Source: Candidatus Hydrogenedentota bacterium
GTDB lineage: Bacteria; Hydrogenedentota; Hydrogenedentia; Hydrogenedentales; CAITNO01
Reading direction: 5' to 3'
Assembly: GCA_029776995.1 (NCBI GenBank)
Contig: JAKOTZ010000246.1
Span: 1-53,159, forward strand
DNA length: 53,159 nucleotides
Position numbers and translations under genes: made by a program. Under the pieces are notes generated by a model. It saw only the letters and a program-made list of their open reading frames with translations, was not told the DNA's origin and made no database searches. Below are positions 37,500 through 46,146 of this stretch, piece by piece; the first letter of the stretch is position 1, and each line of letters begins with the position of its first letter.

Positions 37500-37641
37500 G
37501 TCCGGCACACCTTTCTTCGTTGACGCGCTTCCCTTGGCGCCGCGCATCAGTTTCATACAATACCTCTTACTCCGTCGAACATCACGCGACGGTGACAAAG
37601 ATAAAAATATTGACTGTACCCTATTAGTTTGCGACAAATCG

Positions 37642-37677
37642 CTGAAAAAGTCAACTGTTTACTGTAAAAAAGTCAAC
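37642..37677 (-). promoter_or_regulatory. Tandem repeats with -35-like boxes upstream of the PqaA gene
   Basis: On the minus strand the segment GTTGACTTTTT occurs twice, 22 bases apart (about two helical turns). Each copy contains TTGACT. A matching -10 box at normal distance is weak (CAAACT at 17 bases), so the copies may be tandem protein-binding sites rather than two promoters. Confidence 0.4.
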
Positions 37678-37720
37678 AGATTATCCTTCATAACGGCTTT
37701 TCCGGCAAAAATTTCCCTCT

Positions 37721-39118
37721 TTATGCTGTTTTTTCTGGCTCTGGAAGTGGTCTGGCGGCCTCCAGGCCGGAGTAAGCCAGGCCGGGGCCTGCCAGCCCGG
37801 TCAAACGCAACACGCCCTCACGGCGCCGGTAAATGCCCGGCATCATGTCCATTTCAGGACGGCTGGCCTCAGGATAAAACTGCATGCCGTTGGACTCCAC
37901 CCCCATGATCGTTCCCGCATGGGCAGCCAGCAGCACGTGGGGCACCTGGGCCAGCATCGGATTGGTCAGGTCCTGGACCATCAGGGTCATCCCGTGCGCC
38001 CGGGCCCAGCACAGGCTCAGCAGCGCCCCGGTCTGCGTTTTGCAGGTTTTCAGCGCCACGCCGGTCCAGCCCAGCGCGTGTCCCCGCTGCACCAGCGTCC
38101 AGTCGTGCGCGCTCTCATCCATGAACAGCGGTTTGCGCGCCGATACGGCACGCACATCCAGCGGAAATTCCTCCAGTTCATAAGAAAACGGCTGCTCCAC
38201 GTACAACAGCATGGCATAAATTTCAGGGGCGTCCCGCAGCAGCCGGTCAAGAATTTCTGTGACATAAGCGGGATCCTGGACTGTGCAGTTAAAGTCCGCC
38301 GAAAGCCACAACGCGCCTTCTTCCCGGGCAATCTGCCCGACCCGTATCAGACGGTCGTAATCCCAGGGCGCGTCATTGCCCCGCAACTTTACCTTCAGGC
38401 ACTTCAGCCCATCCTGGCGGATCCAGTCCCGCAATACCACGGGATATCCGTCATCGGGACCGGAACCGTCATCATCCGCCTCGTCCAGCCAGTCCAGCCC
38501 GCCGACCAGATGCCAGACAGGAAGCGTTTCCGGCCGCGGGTACCGCAAAAAATCCGCCGGATAACGGTTATCAAAGCAGCCTGACCGATGCGGTTCTGCT
38601 TTCAGGAAGGCCGAAAGATCCAGGTTCATCCAGTCTTTCGTGTACGTTTCATAAGTCGGCACACCGTGCAGCCGGCCGTACGCGTCATGCAAAGCGATAT
38701 CAAAAGCGGAACAGCAGACCAGGGCTGCCAGCCAGGGCATTTCCCTGCCGGAACGGTTTGCGTTGTAGGTCCGCCACGCGTCACTGAGGGTATACTGCTG
38801 AAAGGAATGCCCTGTCTCCATCGGATGCCCCCAGACAGACCACTCCGCCCAGCGTCCGGCAATAACCCGGCTGAAATCTTTCAAAGCTTCATGCCGTTCC
38901 GCATACGGCAGCTGCGACGGCCAGACCCACTGCACGCTCAACGGCGTTTCGCCCCAGCCTTCCGCGGATTTTCCCAGTCGGTCCTCCACCCGCAGCGCCA
39001 CGCGGACACAGGTAACCTCGGTCAGGGTTTCCGTGCCGAATTTAAGCGGGACACGGGTGCTGACGGGAAGAAAATAAACCCGTACCTCTTTGACCTGAAT
39101 ATCGGTGGATTTCGCCAT
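37721..39118 (-). CDS. Enolase-superfamily (mandelate racemase/muconate lactonizing-like) enzyme
   Basis: 465 residues from the ATG at 39118, which has GAGGG 8 bases upstream; a GTG at 39133 lacks a ribosome site. The barrel shows KCLKVKLRG (KxK, about 242-244), SADFNC with the metal Asp near 275, VEQPF with Glu near 308 and MDESAHDW with the Asp/Glu pair near 334. This matches the superfamily's metal and base residues. It is longer than typical members (about 380), with a Trp-rich insert in the N-terminal capping half. The substrate is probably a carboxylated sugar or acid, judged from the GntR gene just upstream. Confidence 0.75.
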   Translation of the reverse strand: MAKSTDIQVKEVRVYFLPVSTRVPLKFGTETLTEVTCVRVALRVEDRLGKSAEGWGETPLSVQWVWPSQLPYAERHEALKDFSRVIAGRWAEWSVWGHPMETGHSFQQYTLSDAWRTYNANRSGREMPWLAALVCCSAFDIALHDAYGRLHGVPTYETYTKDWMNLDLSAFLKAEPHRSGCFDNRYPADFLRYPRPETLPVWHLVGGLDWLDEADDDGSGPDDGYPVVLRDWIRQDGLKCLKVKLRGNDAPWDYDRLIRVGQIAREEGALWLSADFNCTVQDPAYVTEILDRLLRDAPEIYAMLLYVEQPFSYELEEFPLDVRAVSARKPLFMDESAHDWTLVQRGHALGWTGVALKTCKTQTGALLSLCWARAHGMTLMVQDLTNPMLAQVPHVLLAAHAGTIMGVESNGMQFYPEASRPEMDMMPGIYRRREGVLRLTGLAGPGLAYSGLEAARPLPEPEKTA

Positions 39119-39166
39119 GGAAAGCGCCCTCACCGAGTAACGGAGCCCCCATTTTAATTCGGGGTG

Positions 39167-39898
39167 TCACTCGCTCTTTTTCGTGACCAGTATAGCGGAA
39201 ACGGTTTTGTCCAGCACGGACATATACCGGCTTACCATTTGCTCCGCCTCGTCAGGATCGCCTTTCCGGACCGCCTGGTACACCGCGCGGATCGTTTGCA
39301 GGTTGGTTTCGCTGCCCACCAGCGGAAGGTCGAACATCCGCCGCAACCGGATCAGCAGCCCTCCAAGCGTGTTATAGACCATCCGGTAAACCCGGTTTCC
39401 CGTCGCGTCCACCAACACTTTGTAGTATTCGAGCAGGATTTCCTCCTGCTTATTTTCATCAAGCGTCACGACCAGTTCATCGATCAGCAGTTTCAGCCGG
39501 GCCACGTGTTCATCCGTCCGACGTCGGGTCGCCGACCGTACAATCGCCCGCACAATTGCCTCGCGAAACTCCAGTACGTCCATCAGAAACTTGCCGTCGA
39601 GCCGGTTCTGTTCATCATAAAGCAGCACGTCGAACAGTTTTACGCCTGTGTCAAACTGCATCTGCTGCACATAAATGCCTGAACCCTGGCGGATCCGCAG
39701 CAAGCCTATCGCTTCCAGCCGCTTCAGCGCTTCCCGCACCACGTGCCGCGCAACACCATACTCTTCAGAAAGGGCGCGTTCTGTAGGCAGGCGGCTTCCG
39801 GCAGGAAACTCACCGGACAGAATTCTCCGCCCCAATTTCTCCGTCAACTGTTGTGACAGGGTCCCCCGCCCCGCGGTGACCCGATCCATGTCTTCCAT
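39167..39898 (-). CDS. GntR-family (FadR subfamily) transcriptional regulator
   Basis: 243 residues. A winged helix-turn-helix spans about 15-80 (RILSGEFPAGSRLPTERALS, YGVARHVVREALKRLEAIGL, IRQGSGIYV). The C-terminal helical FCD-like effector domain begins near LEFREAIVRAIVRSA; its metal-ligand His residues are not all obvious. The ATG at 39898 was chosen because AGGA lies 7 bases upstream; the longer frame to 40009 would cross the promoter. It is 48 bases upstream of the enolase-superfamily gene and probably controls it in response to a small acid. Confidence 0.85.
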   Translation of the reverse strand: MEDMDRVTAGRGTLSQQLTEKLGRRILSGEFPAGSRLPTERALSEEYGVARHVVREALKRLEAIGLLRIRQGSGIYVQQMQFDTGVKLFDVLLYDEQNRLDGKFLMDVLEFREAIVRAIVRSATRRRTDEHVARLKLLIDELVVTLDENKQEEILLEYYKVLVDATGNRVYRMVYNTLGGLLIRLRRMFDLPLVGSETNLQTIRAVYQAVRKGDPDEAEQMVSRYMSVLDKTVSAILVTKKSE

Positions 39899-39947
39899 GA
39901 AGAATTCCTTTGCGTCTTCCAACCCCTGATGCCATCTGCCTGACTCT

Positions 39948-39976
39948 ATTTTACCGGCTTGTACGAAAAAAGACAA
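39948..39976 (-). promoter_or_regulatory. Promoter of the GntR gene with an overlapping inverted repeat
   Basis: On the minus strand TTGTCT and TAAAAT lie 17 bases apart. An imperfect inverted repeat (CCGGCTTGT at 39954-39962 with ACAAAACCGG at 39973-39982) covers the spacer and the -35 box, a layout expected of an autorepressor site. Confidence 0.55.
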
Positions 39977-40065
39977 AACCGGCGCGTATTCGAAAAATCC
40001 ATGTAACAACCGCTGGCGGGAATAGTATTGTCCGGAAAATTCACGGCCAAGGGAGTTCGCTGTAA

Positions 40066-40683
40066 ATGAAGCATATAGAAGTTGTCACGGTACCCGGCGG
40101 CGATCCGGAAGCGGAGCGTTTGGAATACGATATCTACCTGGCGGAAGGGTACATTCAGCCGAATCGCCAGAAAAAAGTACTTGAAAACCTTAACTACCCG
40201 AAATTTATCCATTTCGTGGCCCGGCATGAACAGAAGGTGGTCGGATCTCTTCGGCTTGTAGTCGACCCGGTCCCCCGGCACGGCCTGTTCAGATTAAGCT
40301 CCTTTTCCCATTTCCGACTGGAAAACTGGGTGGATCCCCTGCTGAGACAGGTCGGTTTAGAACATGTCGTGGAAGTCGGCACCATGGTGATCCGTCCCGA
40401 ATACCGGGGCAGTGAAACGTATCTGCGCCTTTTTGAAAAGGCATTTGAATACGGACTGATGAGACGTATCCGGGCGGGCATCGCCACCATTGATGCCGGT
40501 TTCTGCGACCGGCTGATACGCCGGGGCATGCCCCTGATCAGCCTTGGCCCCTCTGTTTATTACATGGGATCCGAAACAGTACCCGTGTTGATTGATATGC
40601 CCCGTCTCGTGGCCCGCGTGCTGGGAGACCCGGTGATTGCTCCGCTGCCTCTGCCGGAATTGGCGGGAAAGGAACGCGCCTGA
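40066..40683 (+). CDS. FeeM/autoinducer-synthase-like GNAT acyltransferase
   Basis: 205 residues, GNAT fold of the N-acyl amino acid synthase / acyl-homoserine-lactone synthase type. Visible features are the N-terminal LEYDIYLAEGYI, the substrate strand VGSLRLVVDPV at about 59-69 and the hallmark EVGTMVIRPEYRG at about 103-115. FeeM enzymes join acyl chains from acyl carrier protein to amino acids; the PEP-CTERM-associated relatives have no proven product. The C-terminus ends in a Leu/Pro tail. GGGAG lies 10 bases before the ATG. Its TGA overlaps the next ATG by one base, so the two are coupled. The product is not known. Confidence 0.65.
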   Translation: MKHIEVVTVPGGDPEAERLEYDIYLAEGYIQPNRQKKVLENLNYPKFIHFVARHEQKVVGSLRLVVDPVPRHGLFRLSSFSHFRLENWVDPLLRQVGLEHVVEVGTMVIRPEYRGSETYLRLFEKAFEYGLMRRIRAGIATIDAGFCDRLIRRGMPLISLGPSVYYMGSETVPVLIDMPRLVARVLGDPVIAPLPLPELAGKERA

Positions 40684-41810
40684 TGGCGGTGGGGTCTTAC
40701 GCGGCAAAACAGCGCTGTGAGCGGCACCTTCAGCACCTGGAACGGGCCAACCCCCATCTGCGGAGGATAAACTGGTTCTCAGCGCCTGTTTGCGACGCTC
40801 CCCTGGACCGTCTATGCGGAGTGATACGCGACGCCTGGACCCGGGCTTATGGCGACCGGATCCGCATCGCATACGGACCGGCTCTGTTCCGGCTGGCCCG
40901 CGCGGGGTATCCTGAGGAGAATGGAATCATTTCCTGGGCAGAGGAGGATGGCAGCCCATGCGGGGTGATTGTCGGCCTGCCCCTGCAGTTCGAAACAGAG
41001 GGGTCTAAGGAAAATGTCCCTGCCACCCTGACCACAGGACTCTCCTGCAGCGCTGAATGGGAAGGGCGGGGCATGGTGGAAATGCTTATGGCCCGCCACG
41101 CCGTAACGCTGATGGAACGCGGCCATTCTTTCAGCATTCACTGGCGCGCCACGGAAACCCAGTCCGTCAGCGGCACGGCCCGACTTTCCCGCGCCAGGAT
41201 AACGCGGCTGCTGGGACGCGCGATACGGCCATCCGTCGCCGCCCGCCGCGCGGGTTCAGGGTTTTGGGCCAGGCTGGGCATTAGGCTGCACGCCGCATGG
41301 TACCCTTCGGGAAAACCGTTACCTCCTTCGTGGAGTATGGAAATTAATTCTTCTTCCGCGGTCTTTAACGCATCGCGCCTCATCCGGACATGTTTTACCC
41401 GCCAAACCCCCAGGCGCCATTACCCGGCAGGTTATTTCCATACCCTATCCAAGTTCACCGCGGAAGGCATACAGGGTGTGGTTGCCGTTTTTCGGGAAGG
41501 CGCGGAACCCGCAGGAGTCATATGGGGATGCATCAATCCCACCGCCGGTGACGCTTTTTTTCTGCTGGACGGCATGGTCTTCCATCCGGAAGCCCCGGCC
41601 CACTGGCGCTGGCGCGCGCTGTCTTTCCTGGATGGATACCTCAAAGAAAAAAATGTATTCGCCACGCTGGCCCCGGAATCCGCGTTCTTTCCGGACGTTC
41701 CTCCGGGATGGCTCTGCCTGAAACGTTACGCAGTCGGCGCCATTCCCTTTGAACCGGTGTCGTGGCTCACGCCGGAATGGCTGTCGGGGATTCCCCTGGA
41801 ACTGCGTTAA
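40683..41810 (+). CDS. GNAT-like protein coupled to the FeeM-like gene
   Basis: 375 residues, not matched to a named family. The first half looks like a GNAT domain (DAWTRAYGDRIRIAYG, CGVIVGLPLQF, CSAEWEGRGMVEMLMARHAV, where EWEGRGM is the position of the acyl-CoA loop). The second half repeats the style (GVVAVFREGAEPAGVIWGC, DAFFLLDGMVFHPEAPAHWR), so it may be a double-GNAT protein. A link of Arg-rich sequence (RLSRARITRLLGRAIRPSVA) joins the halves. It is coupled to the FeeM-like gene by a TGATG overlap and shares the TTAA at its end with the convergent DAHP synthase gene. Function unknown. Confidence 0.6.
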   Translation: MAVGSYAAKQRCERHLQHLERANPHLRRINWFSAPVCDAPLDRLCGVIRDAWTRAYGDRIRIAYGPALFRLARAGYPEENGIISWAEEDGSPCGVIVGLPLQFETEGSKENVPATLTTGLSCSAEWEGRGMVEMLMARHAVTLMERGHSFSIHWRATETQSVSGTARLSRARITRLLGRAIRPSVAARRAGSGFWARLGIRLHAAWYPSGKPLPPSWSMEINSSSAVFNASRLIRTCFTRQTPRRHYPAGYFHTLSKFTAEGIQGVVAVFREGAEPAGVIWGCINPTAGDAFFLLDGMVFHPEAPAHWRWRALSFLDGYLKEKNVFATLAPESAFFPDVPPGWLCLKRYAVGAIPFEPVSWLTPEWLSGIPLELR

Positions 41811-43153
41811 TTCGGCGCGTGATCCTGGCGCAGCAGCCTGGCGATCAGAAAAGCCATCTCCAGGGACTGTTCAGCGTTCAGCCTGGGATCGCATGCCGTT
41901 TCGTAAAAGGTCCGCAGATCCTGCTCGGTAATGCCGGAGGAGCCGCCCAGGCACTCGGTGACTGCCGATCCTGTCAACTCAAAATGCACGCCGCCAAGCA
42001 CTGATCCGCATGCCGCGTGGATTTCGAACGTCTGTTCCAGCTCCCGGAATATATCGCTCAGCATCCTGGTTTTGCGCCCGGCGGCTGTAGTCCGGGTATT
42101 TCCGTGCATGGGATCGCAGCACCAGAGTACCGGCTGCCCATCAGCGCGGGCAGTTTCAATAAGCGCCGGCAGCCCTTCACCCACGCTCTCCGCGCCATAG
42201 CGGCTGATCACGGTCAGCCGTCCGGATAACCGGCTGGGATTCAGTTTCTCCAGTAATTTTCGGAAGAAATCCGGCCTGGTATCAGGACCTACCTTGATGC
42301 CTACCGGGTTGGCGATGCCAGACAGGTAATGCACGTGCGCCCCGTACGGATCTGCCGTCCGGTACCCCACCCAAAGAAAATGCGCCCCGAGGTTAAACCA
42401 TCTCCCCGACTCATCCTGCCGGGTCAGCGCCTCCTCGTAAGGTAGCAGCAGCGCTTCATGGGAGGTGTAAAAGGAAACCCGGCGCAGGGTTTCACCGCCG
42501 CCGCCAATGGTTTCCATGAAGGTAACCGCATCGGTTATCGCGTCCACGATCCGCCGGTAGGCTTCACGGTGCGGGCTGTTCTCGATAAATCCAAGGTCCC
42601 ATTTTTCCGGATGATGGAGGTCTGCAAACCCACCTTCGATAAGCGCGCGGATGTAATTCAGCGTAACCGCCGCGTGATGATACCCCCAGCGCATGCGTTC
42701 GGGATCCGGACGCCGCGAGACTGGGTCTGTCCCGACGTCATTGACAAGATCACCGCGATAGGCGGGCAATACCTGCCCGTTTACTGTTTCCGTATCCGCG
42801 GAACGCGGCTTGGCGTATTGTCCGGCCATCCGCCCGACCCGTATCACCGGTTTGCGGGTCGCGTAGGTCAGCACCAGGCTCATTTGCAGGAGCACCTGCA
42901 ACCTTGCGGTGATGGACGCCGCCGTGCAATCCGAGAACCTTTCCGCGCAGTCTCCTCCCTGCAGCAGGAACCGCCGGCCCGCGGCCGCTTCTGCCAGCGC
43001 CTCGGTCAACAGTTCGACTTCTCCCGGGGCGACCAGAGGAGGGTAACCCCGAAGGTTTTCAGTGACCCGCTGAACACCCATGGGGTCATCATATGGGGGA
43101 TATTGGCACAGGGGATACGTCCGCCATGATCCTGGATGCCAATGCGTCATCAA
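41807..43153 (-). CDS. Class II 3-deoxy-7-phosphoheptulonate (DAHP) synthase
   Basis: 448 residues, the plant/actinobacterial-type enzyme of the shikimate pathway that joins phosphoenolpyruvate and erythrose 4-phosphate. LLQGGDCAERF holds the metal Cys, and VGRMAGQYAKPRSA, FLWVGYRTADPYGAHVHYLS, PVLWCCDPMHGNT and GGVHFELTG with TECLGG are conserved. Some class II enzymes instead serve phenazine or antibiotic pathways; no such genes are near. The stop codon overlaps the convergent acyltransferase gene. Confidence 0.94.
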   Translation of the reverse strand: MMTHWHPGSWRTYPLCQYPPYDDPMGVQRVTENLRGYPPLVAPGEVELLTEALAEAAAGRRFLLQGGDCAERFSDCTAASITARLQVLLQMSLVLTYATRKPVIRVGRMAGQYAKPRSADTETVNGQVLPAYRGDLVNDVGTDPVSRRPDPERMRWGYHHAAVTLNYIRALIEGGFADLHHPEKWDLGFIENSPHREAYRRIVDAITDAVTFMETIGGGGETLRRVSFYTSHEALLLPYEEALTRQDESGRWFNLGAHFLWVGYRTADPYGAHVHYLSGIANPVGIKVGPDTRPDFFRKLLEKLNPSRLSGRLTVISRYGAESVGEGLPALIETARADGQPVLWCCDPMHGNTRTTAAGRKTRMLSDIFRELEQTFEIHAACGSVLGGVHFELTGSAVTECLGGSSGITEQDLRTFYETACDPRLNAEQSLEMAFLIARLLRQDHAPN

Positions 43154-43369
43154 GCGTAACCTTTTTAAACTCCCGGCTTACAATTTCCTAATCGGCTTGT
43201 TTTAACAGGGCAATACTTTACCACAACCCAGCCGGATTGAAATGCCGCGCGCACCCATGGTGTTTTTCCGAATAAAGGCGCATACGCCGTGGTGCAGATA
43301 TGGGTTGCGAGTTTTTCTCTTGACAGAGTATACTTAAACTGACTGATCCATTAACCGGGGAACAGCGCT

Positions 43370-44590
43370 ATGCCGACCTACACCTATACGGCCCGAACCA
43401 AAGCCGGGGTAATCCGGCGCGGTACCGTCAACGCGGACAACCGTGACGCCGCTATGGCACAGCTGTCCCAGATGGGACTGGAGCCCGAGAAACTGGTCGA
43501 ATCCCGGACGGTAGGCACCCGCGCGCAGCAGGCACGCCTCAACCGCCGGGTCCGCGGACAGGATCTGCTGGTTTTCACCCGGCAGTTATCCACCATCGTC
43601 AGCGCGGGGCTTCCGCTCATGCAGGGCCTGGATATCCTGGCTGAACAGACCGAAGATCCCCGTTTCGCCAAAATTATCGCCGCCATCGGCCAGAATGTCG
43701 AATCCGGGGAAACTTTTTCGGATTCTCTGAAGCTGTTCAACCGCGCCTTCTCTGACATTTACGTATCCATGGTACGCGCGGGCGAGGCCAGTGGCGACCT
43801 GGACGGCGTGCTGCTCCAGCTGGCGGATTATCTGGAGGCCAGTGAAGAGCTGAAACGGCGCATCCGTTCCGCCATGACCTACCCTGTTGTGGCATTCAGC
43901 ATGATCATTCTGATCGCCGCGGGCCTGATTATCTTCGTGGTTCCTCAATTCGCGGAAATCTTTAACAGTTTCGGCAAAGCCCTTCCCGCGCCCACCCAGA
44001 TGCTGATTAACGCGAGTAATGCCATGCGAACCACCACCTTCTGGGGTATCGCCATTGGCGCAGTGATCGGTACCGTCGCTTTCCTGCGCATCTACGGTTC
44101 CACGCCCATGGGCAAATACACGCTGGACAGCCTGAAACTGCGGCTGCCCATTTTCGGCCCGCTGATGCGCAAAGTGGCCATCAGCCGCTTCGCGCGGACC
44201 CTGAGTACCCTTACCCGCAGTGGCGTATCTATTCTCCAGGCGCTGGAAATCGTGGAACGCACCGCCGGAAATGAAGTCTATGCCAAAGCCATCCGCGAGG
44301 CATCCGAAGCGGTGCGGAACGGCGAAACCCTGGCGGAGCCCCTCGCCAAATCCCAAGTTTTCCCCGCCATGGTCACCCGAATGATCGGCGTCGGTGAAAA
44401 AACCGGCGCGCTGGAAGGCATGCTGGCCAAAATCTCTGATTTTTATGATTCAGAGGTTAAGGCTACGGTGGATGCCCTGACCAGCCTGATCGAGCCTATG
44501 CTCATTGGCGTCATGGGTATTGTCGTGGGCGGCATCGTAATGGGCCTGTTCATGCCCATCTTCCAGCTGTCTTCTATCGTCGGAAACTGA
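43370..44590 (+). CDS. PilC/GspF-type inner membrane platform protein
   Basis: 406 residues, the usual size. YTYTARTKAGVIRRGTVNAD starts the protein; two T2SSF domains follow (about 68-191 and 270-393) with the repeated pattern FTRQLSTIVSAGLPLMQGLD / FARTLSTLTRSGVSILQALE and the hydrophobic helices near 170 and 380. It is the platform of a type IV pilus or type II secretion machine. The partner ATPase, pilin and secretin genes are not in the window, so it is an orphan here. Confidence 0.93.
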   Translation: MPTYTYTARTKAGVIRRGTVNADNRDAAMAQLSQMGLEPEKLVESRTVGTRAQQARLNRRVRGQDLLVFTRQLSTIVSAGLPLMQGLDILAEQTEDPRFAKIIAAIGQNVESGETFSDSLKLFNRAFSDIYVSMVRAGEASGDLDGVLLQLADYLEASEELKRRIRSAMTYPVVAFSMIILIAAGLIIFVVPQFAEIFNSFGKALPAPTQMLINASNAMRTTTFWGIAIGAVIGTVAFLRIYGSTPMGKYTLDSLKLRLPIFGPLMRKVAISRFARTLSTLTRSGVSILQALEIVERTAGNEVYAKAIREASEAVRNGETLAEPLAKSQVFPAMVTRMIGVGEKTGALEGMLAKISDFYDSEVKATVDALTSLIEPMLIGVMGIVVGGIVMGLFMPIFQLSSIVGN

Positions 44591-44621
44591 ACCGCAGGTT
44601 CCCAAAATAAGGACGCTCAAG

Positions 44622-45887
44622 ATGCGCAGGAGTCGGGTTTTTCAAATTTGGGGGATGCCTTTCCCCGAAACCAGTATTTTTATGCTGTTTCTGGTCATGC
44701 TGTTCGGCTATGCCTACTGCGCGGACCAGTATCCCGAGGCGGGCGTGCAGGTGCTTCAGCGCCCTTACCTTACCTGGGAAGGGAATCCAGACACTTCAGT
44801 GACCATCAACTGGCAAACGGATAAAGCCCTGAAAAAAGTGGAAGTCCGTTACGGTTCTGAACCCGCCCAGGGTTCCACCAAGAAATATCAGTACAAAGCT
44901 GCCGGAGTAAGCCGCACCATTGACGGCATGCCGGAACCCCGCTGGATCCACTCCGTCACCCTGACCGGGCTGCAGCCGGCAACCGACTATTACTTTATAT
45001 ACGGCGACGGCAAAAAATTTTCCAAAACTGAGTACCGCTTCCGCACCATGGGCAGCGGAGATATGCCGTTCACTTTTGTCATCGGCGGCGACATGGGCCC
45101 CGGACCCAGAACCCGAAAACTGGTTAAAGCCGTCGCTTCCCGGAATCCCGCCTTCGCGGTGGTGGGCGGTGATATCCATTATGAAAATGGAGTGATCCGA
45201 AATTTCCGCGTCTGTGACATGTGGCTCGACATCTGGCTGGATGACATGGTGGACGCCGACGGGCGGCTTATTCCCATGGTACACGCCATCGGAAACCACG
45301 AAGTAAATAAAGAGGTGCCTCCGTCGGAACCCGTCGAAAAGCGCGCGCCTTTCTATTTCGGATATTACCCACAGGGTGGAAAAACCTTCTTCACGCGCGA
45401 TCTGGGTTCTTTGGCCCGGCTTGTGATTCTGGATTCCGGGCATATCATCCCTCACGCGGAACAGGTTGACTGGCTGAAATCTCAGTTGAGCTCAAGCGAA
45501 AACCGCTGGATCCTGCCTGTGTATCACGTGCCTTTTTATCCCAGCCACCGGGAATTTGACGGCGAACCCTCCGCTTTGGGCCGAACCCACTGGATGCCGC
45601 TGTTCGAAGCAGCCAATGTCCGGGTCGCGTTTGAGCATCATGACCACACGTTCAAGCGCACAAAACCGGTCAAAGCCGGAGTGGTAGACCCTAACGGCAT
45701 TACCTATCTGGGCGACGGATGCTTCGGCAGGGAACCGCGCGAAATTAAAAATGGCGATGCCTGGTACATGGAAAAAGCGCTGTCAACCGCGCATTTTTGG
45801 GTGGTTGACGTTCGGCAGGACCAGCTCCATTGCGTCGCCGTCGATGAAGAAAACCGGGAATTTGACACCGTAACCGTATCCCGCTGA
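44622..45887 (+). CDS. Purple-acid-phosphatase-like exported metallophosphatase
   Basis: 421 residues. A hydrophobic N-terminal stretch (IFMLFLVMLFGYAYC) is a signal peptide or lipoprotein-like anchor. An N-terminal fibronectin-III-like domain (about 45-145: NPDTSVTINWQTDKALKKVE, LTGLQPATDYYFIYGDG) precedes the metallophosphoesterase domain, where VIGGDMGPG, VVGGDIHYENG, AIGNHEVN, PVYHVPFYP and FEHHDHTFKRT carry the two-metal ligands. It probably releases phosphate from organic esters outside the cytoplasm. It is 31 bases after the pilC-like gene, with a weak link to it. Confidence 0.87.
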   Translation: MRRSRVFQIWGMPFPETSIFMLFLVMLFGYAYCADQYPEAGVQVLQRPYLTWEGNPDTSVTINWQTDKALKKVEVRYGSEPAQGSTKKYQYKAAGVSRTIDGMPEPRWIHSVTLTGLQPATDYYFIYGDGKKFSKTEYRFRTMGSGDMPFTFVIGGDMGPGPRTRKLVKAVASRNPAFAVVGGDIHYENGVIRNFRVCDMWLDIWLDDMVDADGRLIPMVHAIGNHEVNKEVPPSEPVEKRAPFYFGYYPQGGKTFFTRDLGSLARLVILDSGHIIPHAEQVDWLKSQLSSSENRWILPVYHVPFYPSHREFDGEPSALGRTHWMPLFEAANVRVAFEHHDHTFKRTKPVKAGVVDPNGITYLGDGCFGREPREIKNGDAWYMEKALSTAHFWVVDVRQDQLHCVAVDEENREFDTVTVSR

Positions 45888-46006
45888 TCTCTTTTACTAC
45901 TCGCAGAAATCCCGGTTTTAAAACCATGAAGCCGTATCGTGTATTCAATATTCGATTATCGGTATTTTTCAATAAAAAATGCGTATTGTGAAATTAGCCG
46001 GATCAG

Positions 46007-46036
46007 TTGATTTTGCGGGAAATTTATTATCATAAT
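46007..46036 (+). promoter_or_regulatory. Candidate promoter of the nqr operon
   Basis: TTGATT and CATAAT lie 18 bases apart in an A/T-rich 259-base gap; the start would be near 46043, about 104 bases before nqrA. The overlapping TATCAT at 46028 is an alternative -10 box. Confidence 0.45.
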
Positions 46037-46146
46037 ACCCCATCAATCGTGGAATAGTTCACTTTATTCGGGAGTTATTTCTCGATTGAAGGGAGCGGCG
46101 GAGCAGGTCGGCTGTCGTAGCCGAATGATCCAGGGAAAAGCGCGAT

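Noticed and set aside
43321-43326. Perfect TTGACA before the pilC-like gene
   Set aside because: No -10 box lies 16-18 bases downstream (CTGATC at 17). TATACT at 43330-43335 is only 3 bases away, and its own -35 candidate (TTGCGA) needs a 19-base spacer. I cannot choose a promoter with confidence.
45914-45925. GGTTTTAAAACC palindrome after the phosphatase gene
   Set aside because: It is perfect but A/T-rich with no loop or T tract, so it is a weak terminator candidate and could be chance in the A/T-rich gap.
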